Below are positions 8,987 through 18,531 of a DNA stretch of 64,000 nucleotides, piece by piece (within the stretch, counting starts at the first letter, position 1; each line of letters starts with the position of its first letter). This DNA is from Chloroflexota bacterium (GTDB lineage Bacteria; Chloroflexota; UBA6077; SHYK01), in assembly GCA_009692845.1 (NCBI GenBank), contig SHYK01000003.1, positions 129,956 through 193,955 on the forward strand. The letters are read 5' to 3'. A model generated the notes under the pieces. It worked only from the letters and a program-made list of their open reading frames with translations, did not search any database and was not told where the DNA came from. Position numbers and translations under genes: made by a program.

Positions 8987-10124
8987 ACGGTAGCCTCGCC
9001 AGGAAAGTTTCCAGGGATCGGGTATAAGCAGCCGAATCCACATTCCAAGCGCGGACGTGATCGGCGCCCGGGGTGGGAACGTAGGTGACAAGATCGGGTC
9101 GGGTCTCGAAGAGTGCGTCGCTGGTAGCCCTGGGAACACGCTTGTCATTTTCACCATGAAAAAGCAGGACCGGCACGTTGAGCTGATCTGCTGTTCGGAG
9201 GTAGTCTACCCGTCTCCAATCGATTCCGAACCGCGCCGCGGCTAGTAGCTTGGCGACATTGCTGATCGGATCAGGGATGCCGCGACCGCGCGCCTGATAT
9301 TGGACTGTAGCGCTGAAATCGAGGAGTGGCGAATCGAGCACGACGCCCGCCGCGCGATCGGCCAATGGCGAGTGGTAGAGAAAACTCATGACGATTGCGG
9401 CCCCCATACTGTTGCCGACCAGGACCAGATGGCGGGCCCCGTGGTCCAGCGCATACTGAGCAGCGGCCTGCAGGTCCAGCCACTCAGTCGCGCCGAAACG
9501 ATAATAACCGTCGGACGGAGCAGGTTCGCCGGGATCATTACGATACTCGATCACCAGCGAGCTAAGCCCTGCCCGGGCCAGGGTCGGCAGAATGCGAAGA
9601 AATTCCGGTCGTTGGGAATTTTGGCCATGGACCAGGATTGCCCAGCTGCTGGTGTTGCCTGGAACCAGCCAGGCTTTGAAAACGCCCTCTGATGACTCAA
9701 AGGTGACGTCCTCGAATGGGAGGGCGTCGGCGCGGCGCGGGTCAGTAGGGAATGCCCAGTTGTCGAGATATGCCGTCATCCCGATAGTGAGCGGCTGGCC
9801 CCAAGAGCGGATGACTGGGCGCACTACATAGGCTCCTTCGACTTGGATGATGGGGCCGAGTTGGGCGTATCCGATGGGCCATTCGAGGCCCCAGATTCCA
9901 TCCTGAACCAGTTGGGTGCTCGTCGATCCCTGCATAGCCGCGAGCGTAACTCGATCTCGGTCGACGCTGGTAATCTGCACGTTCGGACTTCGGTCCCGAC
10001 TCACCATCAACCCGTCGTGGCGGAGAACGTCGGAGAAATACCAGCCAGCAGCGAAAAAGCCGATAGCAATCCCCAGCATTAGGCTCGTAATGATGATGAG
10101 CCAAATCTTCCTATGGTTCTTCAT
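8979..10124 (-). CDS. Membrane-anchored alpha/beta hydrolase
   Basis: 381 residues from ATG at 10124, chosen because the basic start MKNHRK leads straight into a membrane helix (residues 8-30); the longer upstream reading adds only proline/arginine-rich residues. The exported part has an alpha/beta-hydrolase fold: an HG oxyanion motif (VHGQNS, 166-170), the nucleophile elbow GNSMG with Ser239, an acidic residue in FHGENDKRV, and a C-terminal His in GADHVRAW. It resembles BAAT/prolyl-oligopeptidase-like esterases; the substrate is unknown. It is first in an operon with the lipoprotein, Ycf48-like and RND genes. Confidence 0.75.
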   Translation of the reverse strand: MKNHRKIWLIIITSLMLGIAIGFFAAGWYFSDVLRHDGLMVSRDRSPNVQITSVDRDRVTLAAMQGSTSTQLVQDGIWGLEWPIGYAQLGPIIQVEGAYVVRPVIRSWGQPLTIGMTAYLDNWAFPTDPRRADALPFEDVTFESSEGVFKAWLVPGNTSSWAILVHGQNSQRPEFLRILPTLARAGLSSLVIEYRNDPGEPAPSDGYYRFGATEWLDLQAAAQYALDHGARHLVLVGNSMGAAIVMSFLYHSPLADRAAGVVLDSPLLDFSATVQYQARGRGIPDPISNVAKLLAAARFGIDWRRVDYLRTADQLNVPVLLFHGENDKRVPRATSDALFETRPDLVTYVPTPGADHVRAWNVDSAAYTRSLETFLARLPFD

Positions 10125-10314
10125 GGTGGGAATCCGGTCCAAAGTCCTCGTCGTCCAAATTCCGCCGGGTCGCGGTGGAGGCTCAGAACAACCCCATCGC
10201 GCAGCCGCCCCGGAGGCGATGTATGCGTTCGTCCTGTATTTTATTGTGGCGGGCCAGCGCGGCCTGTCGCTCGGCACTTAGGCTCTTGGCATGCAAAATC
10301 AGTGGAGGGCACGG

Positions 10315-11289
10315 ATGGAATACCGCCAGTTCGGGACGACCGACTTCAAGGTCTCGCCTATGGGCGTCGGCTGCATGAGTATGTCCGGATCCTACGGGCC
10401 GGCCGATGACGAGGAGTCGATTGCGACGCTGCACCGCGCTTTTGATCTCGGGATCAACTTCCTGGATACCTCCGCCAACTACGGCAACGGCCACAACCAC
10501 GAGATCATCGCTAAGGCGCTGAAGGGCCGAGACGGAAGAGTCTTCATTCACTCCAAGTCGGGGAGCCCCCGCGATCCGAAGCCCGGAGAGCCTAGCGGGG
10601 GCAGTCCCCAATATCTGACCAGAGTCTGCGAGGAGAGCTTGCGTCGCTTGCAGATCGAGACTCTCGACGTGTTCTGCATGTCCCGCGTAGACCCGCTGGT
10701 GCCGATTGAGGAGTCGGTCGGCGCGATGGCCCGGCTGGTTGAACAGGGCAAAACGCGCTACATCTCCCTCTCCGAGGCCAGCCCGAACTCGATCCGGCGG
10801 GCTAACCGGGTGTACCCGGTGGTTTCACTGCAGATGGAGTACTCGTTGTGGTCGCGCGATGCGGAGCAGGGAAACCTGGAGGCCTGTCGGGAGGCTGGGA
10901 TGGGATTGATGGCGTACTCTCCGCTCGGGCGCGGTTTCTGGGCGGGCGTCTTCCACGATGCCGCGGACCTAGCCGAGGACGGACGGGGAAATCATCCGCG
11001 CCTTCAGGGGGAAAACCTCGATCGCAACCTCGCACTCATGGCTCAGGTCGAAGAAGTGGCCAAAGAGAAAGGCATCACCCTCGCGCAGTTATCCCTGGCC
11101 TGGCTTATGGCTCAAGGGAAGGACGTAATTCCGATCCCTAGCAACAAAACCCGAGCTCACCTCGAGGAGAATCTAAAAGCCATTGAGGTGGAGGTCACAC
11201 CAGACGATCTCGCCAGGATCGGCGCAATCATTCCGCCGGGAGCCGCTTCTGGTCCGCGGACCCGCGACCTGGACCGCGTAAACGTGTAG
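10315..11289 (+). CDS. Aldo/keto reductase with catalytic His replaced
   Basis: 324 residues from ATG at 10315, which has GGAGG six bases upstream; an earlier in-frame ATG lacks one. It is a TIM-barrel NADPH-dependent reductase of the YakC/AKR13-like group. Asp51 and Tyr56 (DTSANYG) and Lys81 (HSKSG) of the catalytic tetrad are present, but the usual YYLHRVD segment reads FCMSRVD, putting Ser123 where the substrate-orienting His should be. The NADP-binding end ([14 protein letters not shown]) is intact. It may be slow, act on other carbonyls or be catalytically weak. The monocistronic plus-strand gene is divergent from the hydrolase operon. Confidence 0.85.
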   Translation: MEYRQFGTTDFKVSPMGVGCMSMSGSYGPADDEESIATLHRAFDLGINFLDTSANYGNGHNHEIIAKALKGRDGRVFIHSKSGSPRDPKPGEPSGGSPQYLTRVCEESLRRLQIETLDVFCMSRVDPLVPIEESVGAMARLVEQGKTRYISLSEASPNSIRRANRVYPVVSLQMEYSLWSRDAEQGNLEACREAGMGLMAYSPLGRGFWAGVFHDAADLAEDGRGNHPRLQGENLDRNLALMAQVEEVAKEKGITLAQLSLAWLMAQGKDVIPIPSNKTRAHLEENLKAIEVEVTPDDLARIGAIIPPGAASGPRTRDLDRVNV

Positions 11290-11412
11290 GAAAGCGATGC
11301 GCCTCGTTCGCGCTTATTTAGAAGCCTTCTGTAAAACGACTTCGGGGGGGAGCGTTACGAATCAATCGACGATCCGAGCCAGATCTGCGCCGAAGCTAAC
11401 GCACCGTGCCTG

Positions 11413-11730
11413 CTAGATGTCGTGAGTTTCTGAATCCCAGATGGGGAAGCAGACCAGTATCAGCATTTCGCGTAGGGATGCTGATATCGCTTCTAACGAC
11501 GGGACGTTGATGTTTCGGGGTCTCACGATTTGTCCAGGCCCGATCTTGTCCGGGACGATCGTGTTGACTCGGATCTGGTGGAATACCGCGCGTTCCTCGA
11601 GGACGCGCTCGTGAGTCCAGGCCTTTTGAGCCTCTAGATCAGCGGCGGCCTCTTCAGCGAAGCGCTCGGACCGTTGAACCAGCCGTCGTACGGCCGGCTC
11701 CCACAGCTCTCTCAAATAGACGTATGGCAA
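11413..11730 (-). CDS. Hypothetical protein
   Basis: 105 codons with codon use like that of the neighbouring genes. The predicted product starts MPYVYLREL and has an Arg/Glu-rich amphipathic helix (about residues 8-45), then a short beta-like segment. No family was recognised. It begins about 45 bases after the stop of the RND permease gene on the same strand, so it could be its last cistron. It might instead be a chance open frame; the 124 bases between it and the aldo/keto reductase gene show nothing else. Confidence 0.4.
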   Translation of the reverse strand: MPYVYLRELWEPAVRRLVQRSERFAEEAAADLEAQKAWTHERVLEERAVFHQIRVNTIVPDKIGPGQIVRPRNINVPSLEAISASLREMLILVCFPIWDSETHDI

Positions 11731-11775
11731 GGGTCGGCGGGGGTCGGGAGCCTCAAGGCCTTGCTCGGTGGCTGG

Positions 11776-14700
11776 TTAGGGTTGAGTCGGAACCGTCGAC
11801 GCTGGGGAGGTCTCCGTCGACCCGGCTGACTCTGCTGAGCCATTGGAGTGAGGCGTGATCCCAACTCCATTGGTGTGCTCAACACCACTTGCACCGTTAG
11901 CCTGAGCTTGCGCGGCCGAGCCATTCGTGTGGGCCGCTCCGTTGGTGTAAGCAACCCCTGCCCCGTTTCCGATGGTGGCAAGAGCCGGTGTCGCATAGCC
12001 ATTGTGGTCTGGGGCGACAACGCTGCTGGCGGGCATGGGGACGCGGGCTCCCAAACCATTTGCCACTGGGAAGGCGGTCACGCCTGCGCCGACGGCATCA
12101 GGAATCGGCTCAAGCACTGCTCGGCTTCCGCGGAACCTGGCGCCGAGGCGCATGAGGAGGCTCTGGAAATCGTCTAGATAGGTGTAAGCGCAGGGAACCA
12201 TCACCAGGGTTAGGAGCGTCGAGGTCAGGGCGCCGCCGATGACGGCTACGGCCAGAGGAGCACGGCTCTCCGAGCCTTCGCCGAACTTGAAAGCGAGGGG
12301 CAGGAGCGCGAATACGACGCTGAATGTCGTCATCAGGATCGGGCGCAGGCGGGTTGGCCCGGCTTCTAGAATGGCCTCCTGTCGAGTCATGCCGCGTTTA
12401 CGCAGGGTGTTGGTGTAGTCGACCAATAAAATGGCGTTCTTTGCGACCAATCCGACCAGAAGAATCATGCCCATCATCGAGAAAATGTTGATCGTGTTGC
12501 CGGTGACTGCGAGGGCGAGGATCGCGCCAACCAGGGCGACGGGCAAGCTGAGGACGACGGCCCAGGGGTAGACCATAGATTCGTAAAGCGCGGAAAGGAG
12601 CATGAACATAAAGATAATCGACATGCCGAAAGCCGCCAGCAGGCCGGCGAAAGCCGTGTTGAGCTGGCTTCCTTGTCCAGATACCTGGATGCTGTAGCCG
12701 ACCGGCAGACTGAGCGCCTGCAGCTGGGGCTGAAGGTCGTTGAGGACGTCCCCCAGGGGGCGATCGGTGAGGCCGGCCGAGATCTGAAGCTGCAGCTGAC
12801 GGTCATAGCGGCTAATCTGAGCGGGGCCCGACCCGGGTACGATGGTGGCGACTTGGTCGAGTCTAATAGTGGTGTTTCGGCTCGTCTGGATCGGGAGGGC
12901 GCCGAGTTGGGAGGGGGTAAGGGTCTCCGCGCCCAACAGCTGTACGTAGATATCGACCTGATCCTGCCCGGCCGGGCGAAGCTGAGAGACCAGGGAGCTG
13001 CCTACCGCGGCGTTCAGCGTGGCCCCGATGACCTGGGGGGTAACGCCCAGATCGGCCGCCTTCTGGGGGTCGACGATTGCTTGAAATTCTGGGGACGGGA
13101 CCAAGGCGCTGGTCCTGCCTTCGACGGTGCCCGGAACCGAGCGGACCACCCGGAGGACCTCGGCGGCGATTGACTGGAGCTGTTTCGAATCGGGTCCTCG
13201 GGCAACGATGTTGATGCCTGAGCCGCCGCCGCCACCGAGGGCGGATTGCACGTTCGTGCGTAGCTGGGCACCCGGGATGTCCGCGCCCATGGTTCGCACG
13301 TCGTTGAGGATGTCGAACACCGAGCGCGACCGAGCGGACTTTTCAACCAGGTCCACGTCAATCGAGGCTTGTTGTTCACGATTGCCACCGCCGCCGACCG
13401 ATGTTGTGATGGACGCGACTTCTGGGATTCGCTCCAAGCGGGATTCAACCAGTGCCGCAGCGGCGTTCGTGACGCCCGCCGCCGTACCTGGGGGTAGGGT
13501 GATGTCGACGGAAAAGCGATTGTTGTCTTCTCGGGGCGCGTATTCGGTGCCGACGACACGGAGCGGGATAAGCGCGAGAACGAGACCAAACATGCCAATT
13601 CCCACACCGACGGGTAGCCAGCGATGACGGAGCGAGCCAGCTAACAGATGAGCGTAACTGCTACGGATGGCGCCGAATCCGGCTTCCCAAGCGCGGCAAA
13701 AGGCACCCCAGGGTCCTCCACCGGAAGTACTTTCGCCACCTTCCCGCAGCATGCGGGAGGCGAGCATTGGAGTAAGCAGCAGCGAAACCAACAGTGAGAA
13801 GAAGATCGCTACCGACATAACCAGCCCGAGCTCGCGGAACAGGCGGCCCACGTTTCCGCTCATGAAGGCGAGCGGGGCGAACACCGCGATATTGGTCAAA
13901 GTGATGGCGACTGTGGCGAGGCCGATCTCGCCGATCCCGTTCCGCGCAGCATTCCAGGGGGTCTCGCCGAGCGCAATGTGGCGGTTGATGTTTTCGATCA
14001 CCACGATCGAGTCGTCGACCAGGATGCCGATCACCAGCGCCAGCCCCATGAGCGAGACCGTATCGATGGTGAGGCCCAATAGATACATCACGAAGAAGGT
14101 GGGAAGGAGGGAGGCTGGCACCGAGATCAGGACGATGAAGGTGTTGCGGAGATTGTGGAGGAAGAGAACCAAGACGAGGCCAGCCAGGAGAATCGCGAGG
14201 TACAGGCTGCGGGTCGTATCGTCGACGGCGGCACGGGTGAATCTCGCCTGATCGCTGGTGATGGTAACGTTCAGCCCGGCGCTCTGTCCAAAGCTTGCCT
14301 GCAACGCCGCGATCTTGGCCCGGAGCTTGGCCGACATTTCGAGCTGATTTGATCCGTTGACGCCGGTGATGCGGATGCCGACCGCGTCGGCCCCGTTGAG
14401 CCGCTGGTAAGAAGTCACCAGCTTGGGCCCGACAATGATCGTGGCGACGTCCTTTATGTACACCGGCTGGGTGAGCGCGTTCGCTCCGGCCCCCGGTGAC
14501 ACGATGACGATCTGCTCGAGATCGGCGACGGTGTCGGACTGGGCGAGGGTACGGGTGTTGAAGACTTTCGTGTCGGTGCGGGTCACACCACCTGGGCTGC
14601 TCAGATTCCAGTTCCGGAGCGCGTTTTGCACCTGGGTTAGGGTCACCGCATGGCTCTGCAGCCGGGCGGGATCCGCTCGCACCTGGATCTGGGTTTGGCG

Positions 14701-15231
14701 TCCGCCCGAGACATCGACATTGGCTACCCCACTGACGGATTGAAGGGCGGGGGCGATCTGATCGCTAACCAGGGCGAAGAGGTTCTCCACAGTGAGTTGG
14801 CTGGAGGACAGGGAAATATTCATGGCTGAACCGAAATCGCCGCCGGAGGCATTGATGCCCGGCTCGCCGGTTCCAGACGGGAGTTGTCGGCGCACCGAGT
14901 TGATCCGGCGGGTGACGTCGGTGAGGGCGACGTTCTGATCGGTGTCCTCGGCGAATTGAATGGAGACCTGGGAGTTGCCCTGGGTCGAGTTCGAGGTGAT
15001 GTGCTCGGTGCCGGCGATACCGACGACCGCATTTTCAATCCGCTCGGTGACCTGTTTTTCCACATCCGCGGGGGAGGCGCCGGGGTACGAAACGTTGATC
15101 GAAACGAACGGGAAATTGGCCGCTGGGAATCTGGCCACGGGGAGGCGCGGAAAGGCAATGAGACCCAGGGTGATGGGCACTAGGAAGAGCATGATCACAC
15201 TGATCGGTCGGCGGAGCGCTGTCTCAATCAT
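11776..15231 (-). CDS. RND-family efflux permease (AcrB/HAE1 type) with low-complexity tail
   Basis: 1151 residues. It is a complete RND exporter with the acidic pair in TM4 (GILVDDSIVVIEN) and the TM10 lysine (GLVAKNAILLVDYTN), both consistent with a working proton relay. After the last helix (around residue 1045) it carries about 100 extra residues rich in Ala, Asn, Gly and Ser with repeated HTNG/NG motifs and no charged helix, an unusual cytosolic tail. Directly upstream on the same strand (41 bases) is its membrane-fusion lipoprotein, so the two form an efflux system. An outer-membrane channel gene is not present here. Confidence 0.93.
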   Translation of the reverse strand: MIETALRRPISVIMLFLVPITLGLIAFPRLPVARFPAANFPFVSINVSYPGASPADVEKQVTERIENAVVGIAGTEHITSNSTQGNSQVSIQFAEDTDQNVALTDVTRRINSVRRQLPSGTGEPGINASGGDFGSAMNISLSSSQLTVENLFALVSDQIAPALQSVSGVANVDVSGGRQTQIQVRADPARLQSHAVTLTQVQNALRNWNLSSPGGVTRTDTKVFNTRTLAQSDTVADLEQIVIVSPGAGANALTQPVYIKDVATIIVGPKLVTSYQRLNGADAVGIRITGVNGSNQLEMSAKLRAKIAALQASFGQSAGLNVTITSDQARFTRAAVDDTTRSLYLAILLAGLVLVLFLHNLRNTFIVLISVPASLLPTFFVMYLLGLTIDTVSLMGLALVIGILVDDSIVVIENINRHIALGETPWNAARNGIGEIGLATVAITLTNIAVFAPLAFMSGNVGRLFRELGLVMSVAIFFSLLVSLLLTPMLASRMLREGGESTSGGGPWGAFCRAWEAGFGAIRSSYAHLLAGSLRHRWLPVGVGIGMFGLVLALIPLRVVGTEYAPREDNNRFSVDITLPPGTAAGVTNAAAALVESRLERIPEVASITTSVGGGGNREQQASIDVDLVEKSARSRSVFDILNDVRTMGADIPGAQLRTNVQSALGGGGGSGINIVARGPDSKQLQSIAAEVLRVVRSVPGTVEGRTSALVPSPEFQAIVDPQKAADLGVTPQVIGATLNAAVGSSLVSQLRPAGQDQVDIYVQLLGAETLTPSQLGALPIQTSRNTTIRLDQVATIVPGSGPAQISRYDRQLQLQISAGLTDRPLGDVLNDLQPQLQALSLPVGYSIQVSGQGSQLNTAFAGLLAAFGMSIIFMFMLLSALYESMVYPWAVVLSLPVALVGAILALAVTGNTINIFSMMGMILLVGLVAKNAILLVDYTNTLRKRGMTRQEAILEAGPTRLRPILMTTFSVVFALLPLAFKFGEGSESRAPLAVAVIGGALTSTLLTLVMVPCAYTYLDDFQSLLMRLGARFRGSRAVLEPIPDAVGAGVTAFPVANGLGARVPMPASSVVAPDHNGYATPALATIGNGAGVAYTNGAAHTNGSAAQAQANGASGVEHTNGVGITPHSNGSAESAGSTETSPASTVPTQP

Positions 15232-15272
15232 TCGTTATCCAAGTCCTCCTGCTCGGGCGGGTGCTTCCTCGC

Positions 15273-17021
15273 CTAGCCGCGCGCTCCTGGAGCGGCGGGC
15301 GCGCCGCCAGGTCGCTGCGGCGTGGTGGCGCCGGCGGCACCACCGATCAGGCGGACGCCCTGGTTGTTGCTCAAGCTCGCCTGCCCCTGAATGACCACCA
15401 GATCTCCCAGGGTCAAGCCACCCAGAATCTGGGTCATCTTTCCATTGGAGGGGCCGAAGGAGGGGGTCTTGAAGCTGGCAACCTGGCTGCCCCCCCGGTC
15501 TTCAACGACGAACACACCCTGCCCCTGGGCACCGGTTGGGCTCACTATGGCATCCGTCGGAACCAAGACAGCCTGATCGTCGGCCACCGTATTCAAACTT
15601 ACGCTTGCCGACATGCCAGGGTGCAAACGTCCGTCCTGATCGGCCGGCACGACCCTGACCAGGAAGGTGCGGGTCCGCGGATCGGCGGCTGGAGAAACCG
15701 AGTACACCACTCCAGAAATGGTCTGGCCAGGGAGTCCAGGGGTGCGAACGTCGGCCTGCTGGCCGGTGGCGAGCTGGGAAATGACTTCCTGAGAGACGGC
15801 CAGATCGATGCCGATGTTACGGGACACCAGAGTGAAAATCGGAGAGGTCGTGGTGGCTAGCGCACCCTCGGCGAGGAGTCGAGCGCTGATCGTGCCGTCG
15901 AAAGGCGCGCTTACTGAGGTCTGCTGTTGTGTGACACGAGCACTATCCAGCTGGGCGCGCGCGGTGCGGACAGCGGCCTGAGCAACCTGGATATCGCTGC
16001 CGGTGAACGGTGACGCGACCCCGTCGGCAGTGGCCCGGGCTTGCGCCAGCAGGCCTTGCTGGGCGGCCACCGTGGCCAGTGCCTGAGTGAGGTCATCGGG
16101 GGTGTACGAATTGATCAGCTTGTCCAGGGCATCTTGAGCCTGGACCACCGCGTTCTTGGCCTGAGCCAGGTCGGTCGCGGTGGGTGGAGCCATGTTCAGC
16201 GAGTATTGGAGCCTCGCCTGGTTCAATGCAGTCTCGGCCGCATTCACCTTCGCTCGGGATGCGTCGCAGACGTAGAAGGGGTTCTTGGCAACGCAGTCGC
16301 CATTCGCCTGGGCCTGGGCGCCGGTGAGCGTGTTCTGCGCAACCTCGATGGCTTTTTGAAACACCACAACCTGTTCGGGGCGGGGTCCATTCTGGAGCGC
16401 GGTCAGCTTTTGCTGAGCAGTATCCAGGCCGGCGCGGGAGGCCTCGATGTCCCGGGGATTGGAGCCGACCAACAGAGCGTTGAGCTTGGCGTTGGCGCTG
16501 TCGAGGTTGGCCTGCGCAGTATCGATCGCTCCCTGGGCCTTGGCCAGATCCGGAGCCTTGGCTCCAGCCAGAATTTGGTCCAGCTTGGCCTGGGCGGAGT
16601 CGACGGCTGCCTGAGCGGAGGCTACCGCGGCATCCTGGGTGGCGTGGTCGAGCTCAGCGACCACCTGACCGCCGGTCACGTCGTTCCCGATGTCAACGTT
16701 GATTCGAGAGATGACTCCGGTGGCGCGCGGCACGAGGTTGACCTGCTGGAGCGCGACCACATCACCGCTAAAGGTGGGGCCAGTTCGCATGGCGCCCTGC
16801 TGCACCTGAGCGACGGATACTGGAACCACCGCGCCTGAGGCGGCGCCGCCGGGTCGAGGAGCGGCCTGCTGGGCCGTCCCAGGCGACGGGTTCGCTTGAG
16901 CGGGGGCGGTCCCGGCTGCTTGATTGCCGGCGCTCGGGGCCGCAGTTTGACCCACGACTCCGCAGGCGGTCACCAGTGAAATGGCAAGGAACAGCAGGTT
17001 GAAAAGGACGAAACCGCGCAT
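15273..17021 (-). CDS. RND efflux membrane-fusion lipoprotein (HlyD/AcrA type)
   Basis: 582 residues from ATG at 17021, which has GGAGG just upstream and begins a lipoprotein signal (VTAC, Cys20). After a low-complexity linker there is the biotinyl-lipoyl half motif (VNLVPRATGVISRINVDIGN), a very long alpha-helical hairpin of about 200 residues made of Ala/Gln-rich repeats (AQAAVDSAQAKLDQ and similar), the second lipoyl half (SAPFDGTISARLL), a beta-barrel domain and a membrane-proximal domain. It connects the downstream RND permease to the envelope. The hairpin is longer than in AcrA, as often seen in organisms with TolC-independent pumps. Confidence 0.9.
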   Translation of the reverse strand: MRGFVLFNLLFLAISLVTACGVVGQTAAPSAGNQAAGTAPAQANPSPGTAQQAAPRPGGAASGAVVPVSVAQVQQGAMRTGPTFSGDVVALQQVNLVPRATGVISRINVDIGNDVTGGQVVAELDHATQDAAVASAQAAVDSAQAKLDQILAGAKAPDLAKAQGAIDTAQANLDSANAKLNALLVGSNPRDIEASRAGLDTAQQKLTALQNGPRPEQVVVFQKAIEVAQNTLTGAQAQANGDCVAKNPFYVCDASRAKVNAAETALNQARLQYSLNMAPPTATDLAQAKNAVVQAQDALDKLINSYTPDDLTQALATVAAQQGLLAQARATADGVASPFTGSDIQVAQAAVRTARAQLDSARVTQQQTSVSAPFDGTISARLLAEGALATTTSPIFTLVSRNIGIDLAVSQEVISQLATGQQADVRTPGLPGQTISGVVYSVSPAADPRTRTFLVRVVPADQDGRLHPGMSASVSLNTVADDQAVLVPTDAIVSPTGAQGQGVFVVEDRGGSQVASFKTPSFGPSNGKMTQILGGLTLGDLVVIQGQASLSNNQGVRLIGGAAGATTPQRPGGAPAAPGARG

Positions 17022-17183
17022 CAGCCCTCCGTCAGTGGTGACCCGACAACCCAATGCCAGGTCGGTGGCATGGAATTTCGGTAGACCCACTCCTAAAGCG
17101 TGTCTAGAAGCGGCCAGTGAGATGCGTGATTGTAGCATTCACTTTTGAAGGCCTGGGGCGGACCAACGCTTGCTACCAAAGTT

Positions 17184-17804
17184 TTATGAATGGGGTCCGG
17201 GCTCGGTGATTCGGGGTTCTTCCCCCACCGCCGCCATGAGCTTCCGGAAGTTCTCGAGCGGATGGGCGCCGACCAGGGCATAGCCGCCGGCGACGAAGGT
17301 GGGCACGGCGCTCACCCCTACGTTATGGGCCTCCTCGAACTGGGTGAGGATCTTGCCGTGGTAGCGGCGATCCTCCAGGGCGGATCGAAGACTGTCTGGA
17401 TCCAAGCCGAGCTGAGTCGCGATCTCGGTCAACACCTCTGCGGAGCCGATATTCCGGTCTTCGACGAAATAGGCGCGATAGACAGCACGGCGGAAAGCAT
17501 CACCCTGGCCCTGCTCGGTTGCCCATTCGGTGGCCTCGTGAGCGGGGGTGGAGTTGTAGCGGTGGTGTCGTTCACCGTGCTCGAGGCCGGCTTCGTCGGC
17601 TAGTCGAGCGAAGCTGGATGGACCGCCCGCCCGCTGCAGATTGGCCTGGACCAGCTCGCCTTCGAGAGGAATGCCGGGGTGCAGGTCGAAGGCTCGGTGC
17701 TCAATCTCGAGATCGTATTCTTCGCTCAGTTTGTCGACCCTCGCCTGGCCGACGTAGCAGAACGGTCAGATAAAGTCGCCGTAGACGATGAGCTTGGTGG
17801 CCAT
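17184..17804 (-). CDS. DsbA/FrnE-family thioredoxin-fold oxidoreductase, probable selenoprotein (Sec13)
   Basis: 206 residues if the in-frame TGA at codon 13 (17768-17766) is read as selenocysteine. ATG at 17804 has AGGAGG seven bases upstream. The start reads MATKLIVYGDFI-U-PFCYVG, so the TGA sits exactly at the first Cys of the family active site (CPxC becomes UPFC). The rest of the fold follows without interruption: a helical insertion, then the cis-proline motif VGVSAVPTFVAGG and the terminal helix up to TAA at 17184. A hairpin fitting the bacterial SECIS pattern starts 12 bases after the TGA. The family includes 2-hydroxychromene-2-carboxylate isomerase and FrnE disulfide oxidoreductases. 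A nonsense mutation is the alternative, but position and context favour Sec. Confidence 0.8.
17733..17753 (-). promoter_or_regulatory. Candidate bacterial SECIS element
   Basis: On the minus-strand mRNA, GUCGGCC (17753-17747) pairs with GGUCGAC (17739-17733), seven pairs including one G-U, closing a seven-base loop AGGCGAG with G at its second position. The loop begins 19 bases after the UGA. SelB-binding elements in bacteria are stem-loops just 3' of the UGA with a loop G near its 5' side, so geometry fits. The structure was deduced by eye and not energy-scored. Confidence 0.55.
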
Positions 17805-17844
17805 TGGGCTGCCTCCTTTTCGCTGTGAGATCAAGACGCCTGGA

Positions 17845-18531
17845 TTAAACACCCCTCCGGGGGCAGAAGCTGTTCAGGGAGCAGGTCCCGCAGGCCGGCT
17901 TGCGGGCGAAGCACACGCGCCGACCATGCCAGATCGTTGCATGGCCAAACCAAACCCAGTCCTTCCTGGGGATCAGTTTAACCAGATCGTTCTCGACTTT
18001 GATCGGATCGGTCTCGTCGGTTAGGTCCATTCGAAACGTTAATCGCTTGATATGGGTATCGACGACAACCCCGCTGGCGATCCCGAAGGCGGTACCGAGC
18101 ACGACATTCGCCGTTTTCCGGGCCACGCCCGGGAGCTTCAGCAACTGCTCCATAGCCGGCGGAACCTCGCCACGATGGTCGGCTTCAAGGATTTGGGCCG
18201 TCCGCCGGATCGACCAGGCTTTTTGACGAAAAAACCCGGTGGTTCGGATGTCGTCTTCGAGCTCCTCCTGGGAGCTCGAAGCGTAGTCGGCGGCGCTGCG
18301 ATACTTTTGAAAGAGCTTGGTGGTGACCTGGTTGACGCGAACGTCGGTGCACTGGGCGGAGAGGATCGTGGCTACCAGCAACTCCAAGGGGGTTGAAAAC
18401 CGAAGCTCACAATCCGCGTCCGGATACGTTTCTCGCAGGGCTCGGACCACGCGGCGAGCCTGGGCGCGCCGCGCACGGTCTAGGGTCGGGCTGGCTTCCC
18501 GGGTCGCGGCGACCACGGTTGATGGGCTCAT
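17845..18531 (-). CDS. nth: Endonuclease III
   Basis: 228 residues. DNA glycosylase/AP lyase that removes oxidised pyrimidines in base excision repair. The helix-hairpin-helix LPGVARKTANVV carries the catalytic Lys139, and Asp158 lies in VDTHIKR. Four cysteines (207, 214, 217, 223; spacing C-x6-C-x2-C-x5-C) form the [4Fe-4S] site. The ATG overlaps the stop of the upstream methyltransferase gene (ATGA), and the FrnE-like gene begins 40 bases downstream, so the three may be co-transcribed. Confidence 0.96.
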   Translation of the reverse strand: MSPSTVVAATREASPTLDRARRAQARRVVRALRETYPDADCELRFSTPLELLVATILSAQCTDVRVNQVTTKLFQKYRSAADYASSSQEELEDDIRTTGFFRQKAWSIRRTAQILEADHRGEVPPAMEQLLKLPGVARKTANVVLGTAFGIASGVVVDTHIKRLTFRMDLTDETDPIKVENDLVKLIPRKDWVWFGHATIWHGRRVCFARKPACGTCSLNSFCPRRGV

